From Thermothelomyces thermophilus ATCC 42464 (Eukaryota > Ascomycota > Sordariomycetes > Sordariales > Chaetomiaceae), in the NCBI RefSeq assembly GCF_000226095.1, contig NC_016474.1, positions 2,728,001-2,792,000 on the forward strand: a DNA stretch of 64,000 nucleotides, in the 5' to 3' direction. The position numbers and the translations under genes are program-made. Shown here in pieces: positions 51,301-62,095 of this stretch (position 1 is the first letter of the stretch; the number at the start of each line of letters is the position of its first letter). A model generated the notes under the pieces. That model was given only the letters and a program-made list of their open reading frames with translations, did not search any database and was not told the DNA's origin.

Positions 51301-51375
51301 GAACAGTTCCACTAGCAGAACCTAGATCGACTAAAGGAAAACCTGGGACAGAATCGAAGACGGCGCCCTAGTTAA
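45386..51375 (+). pseudogene. Gy-B3 gag-pol
   Basis: The start codon is mutated to ATA (45386). Gag: coiled coil (45400-45600), capsid-like SRIK..LPGKYRGT region (45615-45660), CCHC knuckle (46325-46372). The protease has DSRAE at 47824. RT has LDLPSAYN-like sequence near 48830 and YLDN for YLDD near 49000. RNase H has TDASDYAIGGQLG near 49445. Integrase has GGHKGV near 50105, a core near 50290-50640 and the GPY/F module near 50990. The chromodomain lies near 51165-51290, with the tail stop at 51373-51375. Its stops are mostly TAG. Confidence 0.9.
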
Positions 51376-51921
51376 TAACGTTAACATTACCATTGAGCTA
51401 CATACCTAGAACCGCCCCTGATTCCTACTACTCCACCTCTTCCAATTTATCCAAAGATATAAGACCCTACCAAACTATCTCCGACCCCTAAGATAACAAC
51501 GATCGCTTTTGATGACGAATATGGTCCAAACAAGCTAGAGACTCGTCCAGACGATAGTACGCTTTTGCTAACGAATCGCGATCGGCACGGAGAGCCTCCT
51601 TAGCATCTTATTCTAATCGGTCGAGGCGCTTCGATTCGTCCACGATACGGGACACTACAGAAGTCAGTACAGGAAAAATATATTAATAAGGGAACACCGA
51701 CAAGACAAGACTAGAACCCTAGAACCGTCGTACGACCTCCTGCGACAAACATATTCGCTATAATAAGAAGAACTCTCTATTATACGGCAGCAGAGGCTAC
51801 AAGAAAAACAAAAAGAACAAGGCATCACTTCGAACCCTAGCTTGTTGATAGTAGTAGCTAGGGCAATACGCTCCTCGGTCTTCACAGACCTTTTTATCAA
51901 ACGCTTTACTATACGAGACAT
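51290..51921 (-). pseudogene. Opposite-strand Zn2Cys6-like ORF (Gy-B3 type)
   Basis: ATG (51919-51921) is intact and the first 85 codons are open (to 51664). Residues about 34-62 give C-x2-C-x6-C-x8-Y-x2-Y-x6-Y, with the last three Tyr expected from TGY-to-TAY change. This is the exact fungal Zn2Cys6 spacing, ending in YDGS. After a stop and an indel, a charged helical stretch with Asp/Glu/Arg continues to the final stop at 51290-51292, overlapping the pol end by 86 bp. Similarity to the Gy-B1 and Gy-B2 versions is limited to the cluster, the helical middle and the layout. Confidence 0.7.
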
Positions 51922-52044
51922 GTTATTAGTAGTATACAGAAGAAAGAGGGAAACACGGGAGACAACTTACTAAGGGTTGTTAGCGCTATTTGAAAACGGC
52001 CTAAGATAGGCTTTCGGGTCGAAAGCCTTGAAGGAGGGGCATCG

Positions 52045-52473
52045 TGTCACGGAAATATGTATATAGGACGCCGCCTGAGCCGCCTTCCCCGACAAGCCAA
52101 TAGGACAGCAGGCACGAACGAACCAATCAGGGAAGGATCACGCTTGGCAAAGTGATCTATACACTATAGGATTACTATTGTAGCCGTGATCTAGACGACA
52201 AAGGATCACTAGATGAAGAGTGATCCTAGGATTATATATATATGTAGATAGTCACTTGTTACAGTAGACTCTAGGAGTTTACTAGTGATAGCAACTATAA
52301 CCTACAATTATAAGTACTTATACCAAGCATCACTAACCATTGTGGGAGACAACTCTAGTGTTGTTATAAACCCTTTGGCTTTACCGAATCCCTTAGACGA
52401 CTTATACGTTTGTCCCGTTTAACCTACCTTCGTCTGAACCCTTTTAGAAAAAGTCTGAGTTGGGTTTGTCACA
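52045..52473 (+). repeat. 3' LTR of Gy-B3 (429 bp)
   Basis: TGTCACGG to GTTTGTCACA, preceded by the purine tract GAAGGAGGGGCATCG (52030-52044). Confidence 0.93.
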
Positions 52474-53353
52474 AGTTACCTATAGGCCTTTAATAGGCCT
52501 ATAGGGAAGAGGTCTTGTTCTAGGGCTTTCTATAAGGCCGTTCTAGCTAGTATTACCCTAGCTTTGTCTATTATAACCTCCTAGTACATTTTGAACTTTG
52601 GCTCTTAGTAGTTATTTAGTTCTAGGTCTTCAATGTCTAATAGGTCTGCCTCTAGGTTTAGAAAGAACTTATTTGCTCGTGCCTTAACCTTCTATTAATA
52701 GGTTATAAGCCTCCTTTTAAAGGCTAGGAGCTTTAAGGGCTTAACTAGTAGGTAGCTCTATAGCCTTGCCTATTACTCTAGCCTCTATAATAGGTCTAGC
52801 CGGTTAGTTACTTCCTGTAATATAGCCCTTTAGCTTCTAATCTTTATAGCTATAATAGTCTTAGCCTAGTCCTATAAGGCCTACTAAAGCACCTCCTATA
52901 TATAAGGGTTCGGAGTACCCCTATAAGCTTTCTTTACCTCTTTAGCTCTCTTTTAGGCCTTATGGACTTCTTATATCTATTACTAGGCCCATTTACCCCC
53001 TATATTAGCCTTTTTCGCCAGAGCCGAGGCTATAGTAATTTTCTTAAGGGCCTCTATAAGCCTATTAAAGGCCTATAGAAGCTCTTTTAGGCTCTAGAAA
53101 ATAGGCCTAACTAGGGCTATTACCTATCTACTAAGCTAGGGAGAGAGGTAGGCTGCCTTGGCCTATATAACCCTTCTATCTAGGCTCTTTTAGTCCTACC
53201 CCTTACTAGCTAATCTAGGTTTACTAGTCCCTTAGAAGGAGATATATAGGGCCTATAGATAATAATTAGACTTCCCTTAGTTCCATAATATCCTTATAAG
53301 TTACTTCTAATCTAGCTAAGGCCTAGAGTAGGTCTATTATTAATAGCTAGCTA
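52474..53353 (-). pseudogene. Tad-3 ORF2: endonuclease-to-RT linker and start of RT
   Basis: It resumes after AGTTA and is paralogous to Tad-1 about 5310-6190 and Tad-4 about 55515-56395. It covers the end of the endonuclease and the long basic linker before RT. Stops occur in every frame. Confidence 0.72.

Positions 53354-53386
<33 letters not shown>
53354..53386 (-). repeat. (TAA)n tail of Tad-4
   Basis: About 11 TTA units on the + strand, at the junction with Tad-3. Confidence 0.9.
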
Positions 53387-53387
<1 letters not shown>

Positions 53388-53399
53388 CCTATACTACTA

Positions 53400-56300
53400 T
53401 GCTAATAAGTATACCAGAGCCTCTCTAGTTATATATAAGGGAAACTATACCTAATAGGCTAGATAAAAACCTCTATCCCTCCTTTAGCGCCTAATCCGGA
53501 ATACTAATACACTATAAAGAAAAGGAGAAGTGGCTAGAATAGCCCTATAGAAGCCTTCCCTCCTAGTCTAGCCTCCTTATAAGGCAGTATTCTAAGAGCC
53601 TCCCTAGGTCTATTAGCTACTATAGAACCCTCTTTGCCAAACGATAGTTATAGGCCCCTATACCCTATGAAACAAGGTCTAGGTCTTTTTACGACCGTAT
53701 TTCCTAGGATTCCTATATTTAGCTTGTTAGTAGGTTCAGGCACTATATAACTAGGTGCTTAATAGTCTCTCTCCCCTAGCTATAGGTATAATAAGGGGTA
53801 CTAACCCCTAAAATTTGAACCCTAAATAGGAAGTCGTAAAGGCTAATAGTCCCTATATAGGCCTATACTAGTAGGGAGCGCTAGGCCTTCGTTAGGCCCT
53901 AGTGTCTTTATAGGCCTTCCTCTATAAAAACTAGGTATAGGGGGTCCTTGTCCGACACGTGCTATATCCTCCTACCGGCTTAGTCGGTCTTTTAACGGTT
54001 GCTCTAGCTGGCTACTATAGCTAGTTCTATAGCCTATAACCTTCTTTATAGGGTCTATAAGGGGGGTAGACCCCCTCTATAGCCCTCCTAAACCTACTAT
54101 TGGACTATAGACCTTGCTATCTCTAGGGCTATAGGCCTTAGCTCCTAGCCTCTTGCCCTAGCTCTTCTCTTCCGGAACCTCTAGCTTAGCCTATTATAGG
54201 CCTATTAGATAAGAGCCCTTATAGGGACCTAGGAGGCCCCTAGACCTGCCCTAGTCCATAGGAGTGGCTAGTCGAGTTTAGCTTTGAAGTCGGCTAGCCT
54301 CCTATTAAGATAAAGGTTAAGGGGTAGTACCTAGGCTTCTGTTTCGAGGTACTAGATAGGGGTAGCCTTATAGGCCTTAGTAATTACTTAAAAAGCCCTA
54401 TATTAGGCCTTTAATAGTTCCCTAGTAGGGCCTTCCGGCTTACCCCCTGGCTTAGTAGGCTTATGGAAGTTTAAGGCCCTATAAGCTAGGGCAGTATAGA
54501 TATACTTAGTATAGACCTTATAGGCCTATAAGAGGCCAGGGCTCTAGGTCTTTATAATAAGCCTAGTTAGGGTAAACTCTTAGGTTTCTAGCTTCTTGGC
54601 TACCTTTATATAGTAGGGGCCCTATTATAGCCTTTAGTCTAGCTAGACCCTAAGGAATCTGGCCGACTTTAAAGGGGCTATAGTAATAGTACTACCTCTA
54701 GGCTATAGGAGCTCTAGCAATTATAACTACTATTTCCGGCCCTTATTAAAGTAGATAAGTTCGTACTTTTCTAGGGTAAAAGCTATACCTTAGGTCCTTA
54801 CCTACTATAGGTAGGCCTTCTAGGCCTTCTATAGCTAACTATTATAAGCCTCCTCGGCCCTCCTAAAGGCTAGAAGGTTAGTATTATTAGTAAAGCCTAT
54901 TAAGCTAACTATAAGGCAAGCTTAGTAAATAGCCTAGTAGAGAGAGGCTATATAAAGGATAAATAGTATAAGAGAGAGGGGTAACCCCTATAGGACCCTA
55001 GCCCTTACTATTATATCCTTTATTTCCTAGCTATCGAAGTAAAGGATAGCTACCTTATCCTATAGCTACTCCTTAACCTAGACTATTACTTACTTTAGAA
55101 AGTTCTAGCTCTATAAAGTAACTAGTAGCTAGGTATGGTTAATAGTGTCGAAAGCCCCTAAGATATCGAGCTATAGAAGGGAGGTAGCTGCCTTATACCT
55201 CTAAGCCTCCTAAACCTAAGCCGTAACAAGCCAAATGGCTAGTTCGGTAGACCTATATTCCTAGTTACCTATCTACTTAGCTAGGAGAAGCCTATAGGCC
55301 TCTATAATGGCTATTACCTTCTAGGTAACTATAGCCTCCAATACTTTACTTACTATTAGTAGGAGTGCTATAGGCCTATAGCTACCTAGGGTAAAGTAGG
55401 CTTATAGGGGTTTACTAGGCTTATAGAGAACTATTATCTTAGCCCTTTTAAACTAGGCTAGGAAACAGCGAAGCCGTAGGCTCTCCGAGGCTAATATAGC
55501 TAGTATCTAGTAGAGCGGCTGCCTATAGGCCTTTAATAGGCCTATAGGGAGGAGGTCTTCCCTTAGGGCATTCTATAGGGCCGCTCTAGCCAATACTACC
55601 CTAACTTTACCTACCGTAACCTCTTAGCTTATTTCGAACTTTGGCTCCTAGTAGTCAATTATATCTAGGTTATCGATATCCGATAGGTCTGCTTCTAGGT
55701 TTGGAAAGAACTTATTAGCTAGTACCCTAGCCTTTTATTAATAGGTTATAAGCCTACCCTTAAAGGCTAGGAGCTTTAGAAGGTCGACTAGTAGGTAGCT
55801 TTATAGCCTTACCTACCGCTCTAGCCTCTATAGCAGGTCTAGCCGGTTAGTTACCTCCTATAATATAGCTCTCTAGCTCCTAGTCTTCGTAGCTATAATA
55901 GTCTTAGCCTAGTCCTATAGGGCCTACCGAAGTACCTTTTATATATAGGGGTTTAGGGTGCCCCTATAGGCCCTCTCTACCTCTTTAGCCCTCTTCTAGG
56001 CCTCTTAAACCTCTCTTATCTACTATTAAGCTTATTTACTACCTATACTAGCCTTCTTTACCAGAGCCGAGACTGTAGCTATCTCCTTAAGGGCCTTTAT
56101 AAGCCTATTAAAAGCCTATAGAGGCTCCTCTAGGCCTTAGAAGATAGGCCTAGCTAGGGCTAATACCTACCTACTAAGCTAGAGTAGGAGGTAGGCTGCC
56201 TTAGCCTATATAACCTCTCTATCTAGGCTCTTCTAGTCCTATCCTTTGCTAGCTAGTATAGGTCTACTAGTCCTTTAGAGGGAAATATATAGGGCTAATA

Positions 56301-56882
56301 GGTAATAGTCGGACTTCCTCTATTTCGTGATATCTCTATAGGTCATATATAGTCCTACTAAGGCCTAGAATAGGTCCATCGTAGAAGGCCGGCTATGTTA
56401 GTCCCCTTAGGGGGCCCTAGTGACCTAGCTATATAGTGTATATAGGTCGAGGTCTTACTAGTCTATAAGGCTAAGGAGGTCTCTAGCCCTTAGGCTAAGC
56501 CTATTAAATAGGTCCTAGACTAGGTAGTAGATTAGCTAAGGTAGGGCTAATAGGTCCTATAAGAAGGCTTGCTCCCCCTTATTATTATAGATTAACTAGA
56601 GCTTAAACCCCCTCTTTTCTAGGGCTAGAAAGGTTACCTTACACTAGTCCTCCTCTGCCGAATAGTCCTACTAGCTAACTAGGAAGTGCTTAGCCACTAG
56701 AATAGCTACTTTGCCCTTAGGCTTATAAACTAGGTAGTATTTCGAAGCCTAGGGGTAGTATATTAACCCTATAAACTAGTTAATCTATAGTTCCTAAATA
56801 GCTAATAAGTTATATTTAACCTCTTCTAGTAAGACCTTAAGGGCCTATTTTTTACCTTAGGGATTCTACTAAAGGATCTTAA
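53400..56882 (-). pseudogene. Tad-4 ORF2: endonuclease, RT and C-terminal region
   Basis: Read leftward from about 56880: W-N motif of the endonuclease start, IQEP-like motif near 56795, GDFN-like motif near 56510, and the end of the endonuclease near 56350. RT motifs include YRPIALL near 55380, GLPLSPILF-like near 54975 and FTNN for FADD near 54885. The post-RT region follows to about 53400. There is no indel of note, but TAG/TAA stops are frequent. Confidence 0.83.
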
Positions 56883-57518
56883 TTTATATTTAAGGTAGCT
56901 AGAGTAGAGGACAAGGGTATAATAGTAGTAGGCTCTATAGCTATTACCCCCTTAACTAGTTACAAGAGGGAGGGGGCTTTAGGCTATAAGAAGGAGATAT
57001 AGGTCTGTCAGGCATTATAGAGGGCACTCCTAGCCGCCTACTAGGCTAGAGTAGGCCTTCTATAGGGGCGTTTAGCCCTAGTTTAGTAGTAGTTATCGTC
57101 TTCTAGAGGGCTGCTAAACTTAAAGGCTACCTTCTAGTATAGCTATTCTAGTAGCTAGAAGGTTTAGGGTCTATATTAGTAGGCCTCCCTACCCCTCTCC
57201 TAGGCTTTGACTTTCTTTAGGTGACCCTTATAATAGGCTATATAGGGGCTACTATAGGCTATATACCTATAAAGGAGCTAGTTAGAGTAAGTAAGGCACT
57301 AGGCCTCCTTAGTTCTTCCCCCTTTCTTATAGACCTTTATACTATACTAGCTATAATAGGCCGGCCGCTAGTAGTACCGTTAGGTATAGCTAAAGCTCTA
57401 GTACCTATAGTATTGCCTTAGCTCTAGGGTATCCTAGTAAGGCTCATAGTCTAGTACCTAGGTATCTTAGACTATGCCCTTATTATAGGCCTTCTAGGCC
57501 TCTTTAAGGTTCTATAAG
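56879..57518 (-). pseudogene. Tad-4 ORF1, C-terminal part
   Basis: It contains the knuckle region (about 57200-57420, Cys/His/Tyr-rich like Tad-1 4270-4460) and ends at TAA 56879-56881. The preceding piece lies beyond Gy-A3 at 62548-62765. It is RIP-mutated. Confidence 0.75.
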
Positions 57519-57970
57519 TGTGACGAACCCAACTCAGACTTCTTCTGAAAGGGTCCAGACGGAGGTGGGTGAAGCGGGACAAGCAGGCAGGTCGTCTGAG
57601 GGATTCGGTGAAGCCAAAGGGTTCACAACAACACTTAGAGTTGTCTCTCACAGTAATCAGCAATGCTTGGTATGAGTACTGTGATTGTGATTGTTACCAC
57701 TGGTGAACTCCCAGAGTCCACCATAACAAGTGACTATTTACATGTATATATACTCTTCCTGATCGCTTATGGCCTTCTTCGATCCTGTCTTTGGATCGCC
57801 TTTGGTAGCTAGCTATCCTCTGCTATCTTTCCCCTTTTGGCAATTGTTCGCTCGTGGTAGCCTGTGCTCCCTAGCGATCCGTGTCAGCCTCGCTTCGTGC
57901 CCTTCTTGATTGGTGGCTCATTCGGCCTGCTGCACCCCACCGGGTCGCGGTTTATGGTTGGCTCGTGACA
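57519..57970 (-). repeat. 3' LTR of Gy-A3 (452 bp)
   Basis: TGTGACGAACCC to GGCTCGTGACA with canonical TG...CA ends. It is followed by CGATGCCCCCTCTTC, the complement of the polypurine tract. Confidence 0.95.
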
Positions 57971-57985
57971 CGATGCCCCCTCTTC
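57971..57985 (-). other. Polypurine tract of Gy-A3
   Basis: On the minus strand GAAGAGGGGGCATCG directly precedes the 3' LTR, the expected plus-strand primer for cDNA synthesis. It is conserved in all copies in the window. Confidence 0.75.
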
Positions 57986-58085
57986 AGGGCTTTCGACCCG
58001 AAAGCTTCTCATGACTTGTTTCAAATACCACCAACATCCCCTTTCTCAATAGGTAACGTCCTTCTTCCGCTAACCTCCTTTCGTC

Positions 58086-58712
58086 ATGGCTGATCGTATT
58101 CCCAGGAATCGTCGCGATCTCAAGCGCGAACGACACGCTATTGCGATCAAGATCGAGCGAGAGGGTTACGAAGTCGCCATGCCTTGCGAGCGTTGTTAGA
58201 ATGCAAAGCCGCGGAAGCGTTGTGTGATGATGGAGGGTTTGAACAAGTACCAAAATTGTGTTCGTATAGGCAAGAAGTGTAGTGGTCCGAACGTTGCGGA
58301 TGCCCGTAGGTTCCTCGTAGTTTTCCTTTGTAGTCTTGGGTTGCTGACTATCTTAGTCCTTTCGAATTTGTCGGAGCAGGAGAAGGTTTCGAAAGAGATT
58401 GCCGAGACCGAGGCGCTGCTTGCTCAGACGCTAAGCCGTTTGAGTCGATTGCGTCGTTTACAGCAATCCCTGCGCGATCGTGGTGCCGAAGTTTTTCGTC
58501 GTGGCATAGCTCGTCTGGAGGAAGAGGAAGAACCAGATACTCCTCCGCCGATGTCGGAGACACAGACCCTCACGGGTCAGGCTCAGGCGTTGGGTACTTT
58601 TGACGTGCTTGATTGGGAGTCGATCGGGTTGGATCCCGGTCCTAATTCTGGCGGGTTCCCCTCTTTTTCTGTCGGGGAATGGGCTTTGGAGCCGGTTCTT
58701 GTGGCCGGTTAG
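58086..58712 (+). pseudogene. Opposite-strand Zn2Cys6-like coiled-coil ORF (Gy-A3, best copy)
   Basis: The frame is 208 codons from ATG 58086 with a single in-frame stop, TAG at 58197-58199, most simply a CAG changed by RIP. Residues 1-33 are basic. From residue 34: C-x2-C-x8-C-x8-Y-x2-C-x6-C, followed by SG, where the Tyr is a probable former Cys. The usual Zn(II)2Cys6 pattern has x6 in the second gap. Residues about 83-150 are Leu/Glu/Arg-rich with heptad-like spacing, likely a coiled coil, and contain one hydrophobic run (FLVVFLCSLGLLTILVL). The tail is acidic, Pro/Gly/Ser-rich, and ends at TAG 58710-58712. It overlaps pol tail to tail by 71 bp. The start lies 116 bp from the LTR, so U3 could hold an outward promoter (inference). 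Function is unknown. A DNA-binding regulator is one possibility. Confidence 0.75.
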
Positions 58713-61239
58713 GATTCCGCCGGTAGAACTGCTCCAGCTTCTCAGGGCAATTCAGGTTCTTAACTAGTTCCCATAAGTTGTCTTCTGGTCTAAAATCAAG
58801 CCATTTGACCAGGTACTACAGTTCTCCGTTGATGATGCGTGAATCCAGAATTTCTTCGACGTCCCATTCTTCTTCCTTGTCCTCTGCTTCGATGTTCGTA
58901 GCAACCTTGGCGCTCTTTGGTACTAGTTCGAGAAGTGAAATATGAAAAACATCCGTCCGTAGTCGCATAGATGACGGTAACGATAGTCGGTAGTTAGATG
59001 TCGAAATTTGTTCTTTGATAATAAAGGGTCCGACCTTCTTAAAGTCTAGCTTCGTGCTTGGTCGTTTGGTTCGTAAGTTCCGTGCAATCAAGTAGACTTT
59101 GTCTCCCCTCTCTAGGCGAGGTCCCTCGAGCCTGTGTTTGTCGTAGTAGTTCTTCATTCTGGTTCTGACAAACTCGAGTTCCTTTTTGAGCTTTTCATGC
59201 AGTGCGTGCATTTATTCCGCTTTGACTGCTGCTCTCGGCACTATGACTTCTGGTCCTTGCCTAAGGTCTGCTTCGTATCTGTAGTTCGCGAAGAACGGTG
59301 TAACTTTGGTCATTTCTGTCGGCGTCGTGTTATAGGCGAGTTGTACTATTAGTAACAGCATGACCTAGTCGTTTTGCTGGTAGTTGACGTAAGAACGGAG
59401 ATACTGCTCGACAACTTGGTTCAGTCGCTCCGTTTGTCCGTCAGTCTGTGGGTGATATGCCGTTGACAGCTTGCTGTTAACGCCCAATCGTTGCATTAAC
59501 GCTTGCCAGAACTTCGATGCGAATTTGGTGTCTCTATCGGTGATCCATTCTTACGGCCAAGCATGCACTGATGCAACTTGCCGATAGATCACGTCTGCCA
59601 ACTGTTCCGCTGTCCAGGACTCCTTATAGGGAAAGAAGTATACCCACTTAGTCAGGCGATCTACTATAGTAAGAATACTATCGTAGGTTACTCCTGTGGC
59701 TATGTCCTTAGATTCTAGCAGCTTCGTGATGAAGTCTATTGTAACTGAACTCCATGGTTTGTCAGCTATTGGCAGTGGCTAAAGTAGCCTATACGGCTTG
59801 TATTGTGCCGTTTTGCTTCGATTGCAGATGTCGCAACTCCGTATGACTTCCTTAACTCGTGCCGTTAACTATGGAAAGTCGTAGTGTTTCTTGACTTGTA
59901 CGACAGTCTTCGTGACTCCTTTGTGTCCTCCGAGTTTCGACTCGTAGAGTTCTCGAATCATCCGCAGCTATTGATCTTTGTCGTGGATATATGCTTTACC
60001 TCGGTACCAGAGTTTCCCATCTTTTTCTTCCACTCCGTCAGGTACCACTGGTCCGGGTGCTGCTTGATACTATGCCTCGTTAATCCTTTCTTCTCGAAAG
60101 ATTGCGCAGCATTCGAGGAACGAGTCGAGTAGATCATCTTCCACGGGTGTCTGCGTCTCGTGATGCAGCGTTCCGTCTGTCCGTTCCTTGAACAACGGTG
60201 GTGTCGTTCCCGTTCGTCCTTCCGTGTGATCCGTTCGTCGACTTAAGATGTCCGCTCGTGCGTTCTCTTTGCCCTTCTTGTAGCGGATCTCAAAGTTGAA
60301 TTCCACGAGGAATTCTGCCCATCGTATTTGTCGTCCGTTGAGTTCCTTCGTCGTCGTGGAGTATCGCAAATTCTTGTGATCCGTATATACTTGTACCGGT
60401 TCAATCGTGCCGCTGAGGTATGGTCGCCATTCCTTGAAAGCTTCGACAATCGCAAGTAGTTCCTTGTCGTGGATCGGATAATTGAGACGTGGTCCATCGA
60501 GCTTCTTTGAAAAGAAGGCTACAGGATATAGCTTCCCTTGTTCGTCTCGTTATCCCAATTGTCCTCCGATGGCGTAGTCTGAAGCGTCCGTTTCTACCTC
60601 GAATGGCTTCTTGGGGTCTGGCAGTACCAGTACTAGGTCTTCGGTAATGGCGTTCCGGATCTACGTAAATGCTTGCTCGTGTTGTTCTTCCCATTGGAAT
60701 TCAGCATTCTTCTTGGTGAGTTCGTGCAAAGGTCGTGCGATCGCTCCAAAGTTCCTGATGAACATCCGGTAGAAGTTTGCAAATCCGATGAAGCTTCGTA
60801 TTTCCGTGACTGACGTCGGTCGTGGCCAATTCTTGATAGCTTCAACCTTTGAAGGTTCCATCCGGATTTATCCTGGGGATATCTCGTATCCCAGAAACAC
60901 CGTTTTCCTGACGTGGAATTCGCTCTTTCCCTTGTTGACTGATAGCTTGTACGCGTGCAGCGCGTCCAGCACTGCTTTTACGTACTTCCGGTGTTCGTCC
61001 ATCGTCTTGGAGAAGATGAGTATATCGTCGAGATAACATACCGCAAATTTGTCGAGAAAGGGTCAGATAGCTTGATCAATCAGGGCTTGGAACGTTGCCG
61101 GCGCGTTCGTAAGTCCAAATGGCATGACGAGGTACTCGTAGTGGCCATAAGGTGTCCTAAAGGCCGTTTTCCACTCGTCGCCTTCTTTGATCCGTATGTA
61201 GTTATAGGCCGATGGCAAGTCAAGACGCGTGAAATATTA
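58642..61239 (-). pseudogene. Gy-A3 pol remnant: RT C-terminal half to chromodomain
   Basis: It begins just after the fusion point with an in-frame TAA (61237-61239), then [12 protein letters not shown]. Catalytic YLDD is intact at 61024-61035. RNase H has TDASDYAIGGQLG near 60570. Integrase has a HKG-containing zinc-finger near 59920, a core, NYYDKHRLEGP and GDKVYLI near 59100-59150, and the GPY/F module. The chromodomain (DVEEILDSRIINGEL at about 58816-58862) runs on to KLEQF. Stop at 58642-58644. Few stops interrupt it (near 59210 and 59555), but protease and the RT fingers are missing, so it cannot replicate alone. Confidence 0.9.
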
Positions 61240-62068
61240 GGCTCCTGCCAACTGCGCTGCGTCCACATCCATGGCTCCGGGGTGCGTCCCATACGAGGTA
61301 CTGACGTACGCTCGCTTTTTCTTGTCGTTGGCCTTAACCGTGGTTCCGTTCATTCGACCTCGTTTCTGCTGCTCTCGTGCGTAGAGTCGATCATCGATTC
61401 TGATGGCCTGTGCGATGTATTCGTCCAGGGTCTCAGGCCGGTCGTACTTGTACAGCTCGTCCTTGACCTTTTCCTTCAAGCCGTTGTAGAACAGTTGCAT
61501 CAACGCCTCGTCGTTAAGCTGAGACTTGAGCATGTCCTGTCTGAACTGTGCGGCGTAGGAGGCTGCTGACTTGGTCTGTCGAAGATTGGCGAGTCTTTCT
61601 TGCGCATGAATCTTCTCGTCTTTATCGCCGAAAACCTTTCGAAGCTCTTCTTCGAAACGGTTGTAAGATCGGAAGACTGCCTGTGTGAACGCGTCTCGGT
61701 CGTCTTCGTCTTCCTCAGTGAGGTAGTCGTTCCACGTAGGCTCGAACCATCTGAGTGCCTTGCCCTCCAGTCTCGTGGCTGCGTAGAGGACTTTGGCTTT
61801 GTCGTCCGGAAACAGGTGGTTCGATCTTGATGCGGCTCGCCTTGGCGGTCTCGAGCGCTTCGATTTTGGCGTAGGCCTCGTTGACCAACTTCTGCGAGTA
61901 CTTTTCGCGATTCTCGAGTTCCTTGATTCGAGCTTGAGCAGCCTTGTCTCTCTGGTCCAACTCCTGGATCCGCTGCTGGAGTTGACCAAGCTGAGTGAGC
62001 AGCTGTTCGGCCGTGACGTCGGTAGCCATGTCGATGTCGAGGTCGAAGTCTCCTCCGTTCTGAACCAT
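61237..62068 (-). pseudogene. Gy-A3 gag, frameshifted and fused to RT
   Basis: ATG is at 62066-62068 (MVQNGGDFDLDIDMATDV). Residues 1-85 are an Ala/Gln/Glu-rich coiled coil, open to about 61816. An 80-bp deletion then shifts the frame. The capsid-like part continues in the second frame (DDKAKVLYAATRLEGKALRW, then LRQTKSAASYAAQFRQDM) and ends with GAMDVDAAQLAGA before TAA at 61237. The CCHC knuckle and protease are lost in the 2.5-kb deletion. The downstream frame passes from gag straight into RT except for that TAA. Confidence 0.9.
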
Positions 62069-62082
62069 GACAGAACAAAGGG

Positions 62083-62095
62083 AGTGGTAACAACG
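62083..62095 (-). promoter_or_regulatory. Self-complementary primer-binding site of Gy-A3
   Basis: On the + strand AGTGGTAACAACG abuts the 5' LTR. The LTR carries TTGTTACCACT at 62268-62278, giving 11 complementary bases. This predicts RNA starting near 62278 and self-priming as in Tf1. No tRNA-primer-like site is seen. Confidence 0.7.

Larger units (their letters stand above)
44930..52473 (+). mobile_element. Gy-B3: chromovirus inserted in Tad-3
   Basis: It is 7544 bp long, with two 429-bp LTRs and TSD AGTTA on both sides. It lies on the + strand. It is moderately mutated: both LTR termini are canonical (TGTCACAG to GTCACA), and there is no large deletion in gag-pol. Confidence 0.94.
43912..53353 (-). 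mobile_element. Tad-3: minus-strand LINE fragment, split by Gy-B3
   Basis: Segments 43912-44929 and 52474-53353 join at TSD AGTTA (44925-44929 and 52474-52478). The join is confirmed by the continuous paralogue near 55510 in Tad-4. The left end begins abruptly inside ORF2, next to the TAA tail of Tad-2. The right end stops in the endonuclease region where the tail of Tad-4 begins. Both ends of the element are therefore missing. Confidence 0.8.

Noticed and set aside
60955-61569. + strand frame of 204 codons in Gy-A3
   Set aside because: It runs antisense through the gag-RT fusion and shows none of the conservation pattern seen for the ORF at 58086-58712.
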